Positions 58,475-64,000 of a DNA stretch of 64,000 bases are shown piece after piece. The stretch is from Boswellia sacra (Eukaryota; Streptophyta; Magnoliopsida; Sapindales; Burseraceae), in the NCBI GenBank assembly GCA_013180625.2, contig SNVD02011224.1, forward strand, positions 62,001 through 126,000, in the 5' to 3' direction. The position numbers were made by a program, and so were the translations under genes. Numbering within the stretch: the stretch's first letter is position 1; every line of letters starts with the position of its first letter. The notes below the pieces were generated by a model. The model had not been told where the DNA came from and searched no databases. It worked only from the letters and a program-made list of their open reading frames with translations.

Positions 58475-58860
58475 GATCTATTTGTTTCAGCTTCTTCAAG
58501 TAGAGTTTATTGAAATAGATCTTTTTAAGTAGAGCTTTTATTAAAAGTTATTGATTGTTTGATGAAATAAATATAGAAGCACTTATTATAATTAAATTAG
58601 AGTTTTGCTATAAGAAAAGAATAGAATAGAATATTTAAAATTAAATGAGGGTATCTTGACATTTTAAAATTTTAAAAAAGTTTCAAAAGAGTTTTTCTCA
58701 AAAGTCTGAATTTTTTGTTTATCTCATAAGACATAAAATAGCTTCTTTTAATCCTCTATGAACTCTTTTAAATAACAATCAAATGACATAAAATAAAATC
58801 AGAAAAGCTTTTAATATTAAAAAAATTCTTTTGACTAGTAGAGAAACCTAAACAGATGTG
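58475..58860. mobile_element. possible MITE
   Basis: The left end gatctatttgtttcagcttct and the reversed right end cacatctgtttaggtttctct are roughly inverted, and the interior is AT-rich with self-complementary stretches (agcttttattaaaagtt / agcttttaatattaaaa). No clear target duplication found, so this is tentative. Confidence 0.3.
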
Positions 58861-60419
58861 CTAGATGTATTATTACATTTAAAATATACTTGTTTATTAC
58901 TTACTTGGTACTGTTGGGTTGAAAATTTGAATTATTACAGAAAATTTTCTAATGTTATTATTTAAGGACTTCCCATCAAACAAAAGTGTAATTCCTATGA
59001 AACAACTCATAACATACTCGATCTTAATTAACAAATTGGATAATATCTTATCTATAAGACTCAAATAAACGATTCTGTATTCATGAATCTGTAATATTAC
59101 GAGCTAGCCAGGAAAATATAATTTTGAATTGATATTAGAACTTACAAATTTCCCCGAAATAGATGCTGGCCTGAACTAGCAAGAAAGCTAGCTCTTGATT
59201 AGAAAATTGTTCATGAGAATAAGGTTTTTTTTTTTTTTTTTTAATTTTATGTCCAGCTCAGTTAATTTGTAGTCCTAGATCAGTTCTCTTTTTTCCGAAA
59301 ACAATGAGCCAGCTAGCTCACGGTTTTACCGTGGTTGTACAAATAAAATTATATGATGGATGTACACTCTATGACATCTAATAGTGACCTCAATTAGTTA
59401 AATCAAATCAAATCGCATAATGATTGCTGATTGATTACTGAAGAACGATATTGGATGCTAGGATAGAATTAAATTGTATCTGTTAACCACCGAAAGGATA
59501 ACGAGATATCAAGTCAAGAAATGAGTGTTTGGAGACCCTGCAAGTGTAATCGGTGTATGCCACATGATATCAATTTAAAGGTGCACATGTCAGCAAAAAG
59601 TATTGAATTAACGAGTGGAAAAGTTCTTCTAAATTCATAAATTATAATGCCTTCAGGGATTGGGTATCAGTATACCGTTAGTTAGAGAGCAAGTGCCATG
59701 TGAGTATACTTGCTCACCAGAAAGGAAAAAAAAAAAGTACTACTCCTCATAATTTAGTGTGACAAGACAATAAATCCCTTTTGGGAAAAATTAGTTAAAC
59801 GGCCATTGTTAAATCAACTCCCACCCTTAAAAAATGAGATTTAATTCCTTCAACTCTTTCTCCTGCAGCTTCGTCTAATTAGATGTAAACAACTGCTCAA
59901 CTTATTAATTAACTTGAATTATGATAAGGGCCCTCGATCAACATTATTTTTTTGGTAAAATGAAAATAAAAATGAGAAGACAAGAGGAAAAAGGAAAAGG
60001 CAAGGGTAAAGAGGGAGATTGTGTCCTTGTACGGACAAAAAATTTGTACTTATAATTGTTAAGAGTCGCATATAAAATATTAAAGGGGCGTATTATACCG
60101 TGTTGGGATGCGCCCTAATGTCACTAGTATTACGTGAATGTAGAATTTTTAAGTCAACAATGCACGATGAACAGAGCTGAGGTTCTGAAGCAATCAGTTT
60201 ATCATAAACGAAATATTAGTCTAGCATTTGAGTTTTAGTTCTCTCAACTAAGTTATTAGATTTATATATTTTTCATACAACTCAATATTTAATTATAACA
60301 AATTCTATTTTTTTATCAAAATTTTCTATTGGTCATATTATATTCCATTCTAAAAATGTAAATATTAGTTTTTTCATATATTTTATTTAACCAAACCCTT
60401 AATAATTAATAAAAAAATT

Positions 60420-60421
<2 letters not shown>

Positions 60422-60463
<42 letters not shown>
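60422..60463. repeat. (CT)n(AT)n compound microsatellite
   Basis: About 11 CT units followed by about 9 AT units. Confidence 0.9.
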
Positions 60464-60903
60464 ATATTATTTATCAAATTAAAACATAAAGAAGCATATC
60501 ATTCTACCTTAGTAATTAGACTTATGTTATATGGGAATCATTCCAAAAAATACTAGAAAGATTTTAAGTTGTCATTTATATATAGTCACAAATTCTTAAT
60601 AATTATTTTTTAAACTTTCATTTGTTACAATGTCAGTGACATTAATTGATATTTCATATGGACGTTTTTTGTCATCGTGGTTAGTGTAAGACTAAAATAG
60701 GAACATGGTTAGTTGCCGAACATTGGAAAAAGAAATAAACTAATATATTAAAATAATCTAAGAACTTAATAAATTATTTAAGAATGGTTAAAAGAACTAG
60801 AATCGAATGCATAGGCTTCTTCGGTAGTGTCCTCAAAAATAGTATTCAACTGAGCAACAATTCCATATGCTATTCCAAAGAATTTAAAGTGAAGAGCAAA
60901 GGT

Positions 60904-62197
60904 GTTGGAATAAAAAAGGTTTTAAATTTTATGAGTTATAAAACTTAATTGTGCGTGAGTTACAAAATTCATTGAATGAGTTACAAAGTTTGATTTCATT
61001 TGTAGGTTACATAATTTATAAGCACATTATGTTATAGGAATTACACTATTAATCATATAGGTTACAATGTCTAGGTACACTAGTATATACGGAGGTCTTT
61101 AGGTTCAATTTTTAGAGACTAATCATCAAAGCCATCACTCCCCCATTTTCAATTCTAAAATTCTATAATTTTGCAACTACGACTTGTAAGACTGGTTCAT
61201 ATTCTTCCAGTGATCGTGCTCATCGAGGAGACTGGCTGAGAGCTATTGGATTATGTCTTAGAGCCCTTGAGAACCGTCTTTTACCCGCATGAAGGGGATG
61301 ACTCTTTGGCTTTAGGACAATACTTTACGCGTGCCTCTCATAGCACAGACCAGATTTTTCTAACTTGCTTTTATAGTTTTTATGTTTGTTATTTATTTTG
61401 TTATTTGTTTATTTAATATATTTAAAATAATATTGGTTGAGCATGTGTTATTTGGTGAATTAATAATATTTTTCTAACAATCTAAAGCAAAAGATTAATC
61501 ACTCGTTTGTTTTGATATTCATATATATTTTATAAATTTTAATTTGTTTATTCTAATTATATAATTGTGTGTGTATTTATTATAATATAATATTTAATTA
61601 ATAAATCATTGCTTGGTTTGATTTAAAAATATATATATATATATATTATTGCAAGGTGACTTACAAAGTATTTTCCTACATATCATAATTATTTCTTAAA
61701 GTTTGTTTTAAATTCATTTAAGACTTGAAGTTATGTTTGCAATTGAATAATAAATTATTTAGGCAAAATTTGAAATTGTTAATACATTAAATTTTATTTA
61801 TAAAACTGAAGGTTACATTTTTTTTATATATTTAAGTTTCTGTTACAATTTTTAATGCATTATATTTTATTTATAAAATTGAAAGTTACATTATTTTTAT
61901 CTTAAATATTTAAATTTCTGTTACAACTCTAAAATATTTATGATACTAAAGTTGTTATAATTTTTATTAATTTATTAGTTTAAAAAAACTCTAAACGGTT
62001 TTATTTTGCTTTCAAATTTAAAATAGTTATTTAATTTAATTATCAGTTACATATTTTTCATAAGTGTCTACTACTTGTTTAATTAGTTTGAAATTTTTAT
62101 TAATTGCATATGAATATTTTATGACATTTATTTATATATTGTGCACAGATCTATATTAGTTATTTCCTTTGCTTTTAGATATTTTAATGCAAAGACA
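60904..62197 (+). other. probable 5' LTR and leader of the third copia element
   Basis: TGTTGG at 60904 and CTAACA ending at 61479 could bound an LTR of about 576 bp. A stretch at 61190-61350 is richer in GC than its surroundings, as LTR transcript leaders often are. I see no initiator-Met primer-binding site after 61479, and the partner LTR is outside the window, so the limits are not established. The part 60925-61075 repeats a gagttacaaa-type motif. The rest up to 62197 is AT-rich leader. Confidence 0.3.
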
Positions 62198-63856
62198 ATG
62201 AATAAGATTGAGGAAGCAAATAGTGTAAAACCCGAAAAATTTAATGGACAAAATTTTAGGAGATGGCAAAGACAATTGAAATATTGGCTCACTGTTCTAG
62301 GTTTAGTTTCGGCTATTGAATCAACTAGTCAACCTAGTAAACTATCTAGTCAGCCTAGCAATGCATCTGCAACCCAAGAAGCCTCTAGTTCCACTTCTAT
62401 TTCCACAACTCAAATGTCAAAAGAGGAGATAGATTTTCATTGTCACAATAGAATATTAAGTGCTTTATCAGATCATCTCTATGATGTTTATGAAACTACC
62501 AAAAATGCTTTAGAATTATGGAATACTCTTGAAGCCGTTTATAGGATAGAAGACACTAGTCTAGATAGTTTTGCTGCTTCAAATTTTAGTCTCTATAAAA
62601 TGGTAGATTCTAAGCCTATTAGAGATCAAATTCATGAGTTCCAAGAACTTTTGAGAAGAGTTGAGAAAAATGGTACGACTCTTAGTGAAGATTTTAAGGT
62701 GTCATGTTTGATAGAAAAGTTACCTCCTACTTGGTCTGATTTTTCCAAATCTTTAAAACATAGACAAGGAACTCTTTCCATAACATAAGTGATTAACTCA
62801 CTTACAATTGAAGAAAATAATAAAGCTGGTACTATTAATCAGATTGAAAGTACTAAAGTAAACTTAGTTGAAAACACAAGGAATTTCAATAACAATAAGA
62901 GAAATGGTTTTCAACCTAGGAGAAGGAGCTTTAAGAATAAGAATAATCAACATAATAGGTTTAAGAATTCTAAAGGCAAAGGGGATAGGATTTGCTATGT
63001 TTGTGGAAGGTGTAATCATGTGGCAAAGGATTGCTTTTACAAAAAGACAGAAGCCTACAAATTTAAGCCCAAGCAACATCATAAAGATCAAAAGGATCAA
63101 GTACATGTCTTGGAAGAAGAAAGTCCAAGTGAACCAAATGAACCTCATTAGGTATACTAATTCTAATTCTTTGAGTGTCAATTTTACTTATGAAAATAAT
63201 GAATGATGGTTAGATTAAGGTGCGAATATTGATGTTTGTTTTGATAGAAGTTATTTTAAAAATTATCAAAACTCAAGTGGAGGAAGTGTGACCCTAGGCA
63301 ATAATACTACCGCACAAGTAATTGGGATATTGAATTGAAGATAACCTCTGGAAAGACTTTAATTCTCAAGGAAGTGCGTTATGTTTATGAAGTGAGAAGA
63401 AATCTTATTAGTAGGTCTTCTTTAGTTCAACAAGGATACAAAATTGTTTTAGAGTCCAATAGAGTTGTAATCTCTAAAAATAATGTATTTGTGGGTAAAT
63501 GTTATGTTTGTGATGGTTTATTTAAGTTGACTAATTTTTCAAGATCTAATAAAGTTTCCAAAGTTTTTAATATTGAAACTTCTAATATTTGGCATGGGAG
63601 ACTTGGACATGTATCTTTAAAGAAAATCAAAAGAATGATAGATCTTGACTTAATGCCTAAAGCTATAATCGATTTTAAACACAAGTGTGAGATTTGTGTT
63701 CAAGCTAAATAACCTAGGAAGCCTTATAAGTCGATTGAGAGGACAACCCAAGTTTTAGAACTTATACATAGTGATGTTTGTGATTCTAATCGATCACCAA
63801 CTAGAGGAGGAAATAGATACTTTGTAACATTTATTGATGATTGTTCTAAGTATTGT
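62198..63856 (+). pseudogene. Ty1-copia gag-protease-integrase, cut off by a CACTA insertion
   Basis: ATG at 62198: MNKIEEANSVKPEKFNGQNF, the copia gag N-terminus with FRRWQRQLKYWL, then a UBN2-like core (LWNTLEAVYRIEDT, VSCLIEKLPPTWSDF). A TAA at 62786-62788 interrupts the frame, which then continues through a basic region and an intact zinc knuckle (CYVCGRCNHVAKDC). In the protease motif the Ser of the expected DSGA is a stop (63216-63218). The GAG-pre-integrase part follows (WHGRLGHVSLKKIKRM, then CEICVQAK) and the first integrase stretch (HSDVCD, FVTFIDDCSKYC), where a CACTA element begins at 63857. The element is dead. Confidence 0.9.
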
Positions 63857-64000
63857 CACTACAAGAAAAATGATCATATTTGGCGGTCTTAAAAGCGCCA
63901 CCAATGGCACCGCCAAATATAGTCAATTTGACCATATTTGGCGGTCAGTCAAAGTACCAAATATGCATCTGACTATACTTGGCAGTTTTTGACCGCCAAA
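63857..64000 (+). mobile_element. second CACTA element, first 144 bases
   Basis: Starts with the same 14 bases CACTACAAGAAAAA as the element at 6761. It is followed by inverted copies of tttggcggt / accgccaaat, the subterminal repeat type of this element, different from the GCAACGCG type of the first one. It interrupts the integrase of the copia element and runs off the window. Confidence 0.9.

Larger units (their letters stand above)
57919..60903. other. intergenic region upstream of GDSL-3
   Basis: AT-rich, no gene seen on either strand. Holds a possible MITE (58475-58860), T and A runs, and a (CT)n(AT)n microsatellite (60422-60463). Confidence 0.4.

Noticed and set aside
62864..63206. Overlapping ORFs on both strands beside the zinc knuckle of the third copia element
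   Set aside because: Only the frame with the CCHC motif is copia-like; the others are shadows.

Overview
This is nuclear DNA of a flowering plant, most likely a eudicot. The signs are small genes with GT-AG introns, AT-rich intergenic DNA, plant GDSL lipases, and plant families of CACTA, MULE, Ty1-copia and L1 elements. I cannot name the species. I see no bacterial features, rRNA, tRNA or CRISPR.

Host genes. Four gene models look functional. Three are paralogous five-exon GDSL esterase/lipases: GDSL-1 at 22754-25541 (+), GDSL-2 at 51274-53714 (+) and GDSL-3 at 55731-57837 (-, tail to tail with GDSL-2). They have nearly identical exon lengths and encode 366, 369 and 366 residues. All are predicted to be secreted and keep the catalytic blocks (GDS; GxND; DxxH). 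The fourth is a four-exon universal-stress-protein-like gene at 43469-44856 (+). A second, broken copy of that locus is split in two by nested retrotransposons: its promoter side lies at about 26040-26337 and the start of its first exon at 41723-41955.

Left part (1-17.9 kb). A higher-order tandem repeat (1-1110) and a 70-bp tandem repeat (1568-1778) are followed by an old Mutator-like element (about 2157-17862) with long degenerate terminal inverted repeats. It carries a decayed DUF1985-Ulp1 protease gene reading inward from the left and the N-terminus of a mudrA-type transposase reading inward from the right. Nested inside it is a 10.1-kb CACTA (En/Spm) element (6761-16896) with perfect 14-bp terminal repeats, palindromic subterminal arrays, a TNP2-like gene and a second, TNPD/Ptta-like gene. 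Both gene models can be followed exon by exon and are broken by only three nonsense codons in total.

Middle part (26.3-41.6 kb). A Ty1-copia element (26338-41587, target duplication AATAA) without most of its reverse transcriptase has been hit twice. A Sirevirus-like copia element (26421-36207, target duplication AAGAG) with an envelope-like third gene sits in its left LTR. A 1.5-kb L1-type element with only ORF1 (38937-40475, 14-bp target duplication) sits in its gag. The nesting gives the order: gene duplication, outer copia, then the two inner insertions.

Right part. Two related copies of a degenerate DNA-transposon-like repeat (49202-50008 and 54262-54876) lie on either side of GDSL-2. 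The window ends in a third copia gag-pol region (from 62198), cut in its integrase at 63857 by the first 144 bases of another CACTA element. The remaining intergenic stretches are AT-rich and I recognise nothing further in them.
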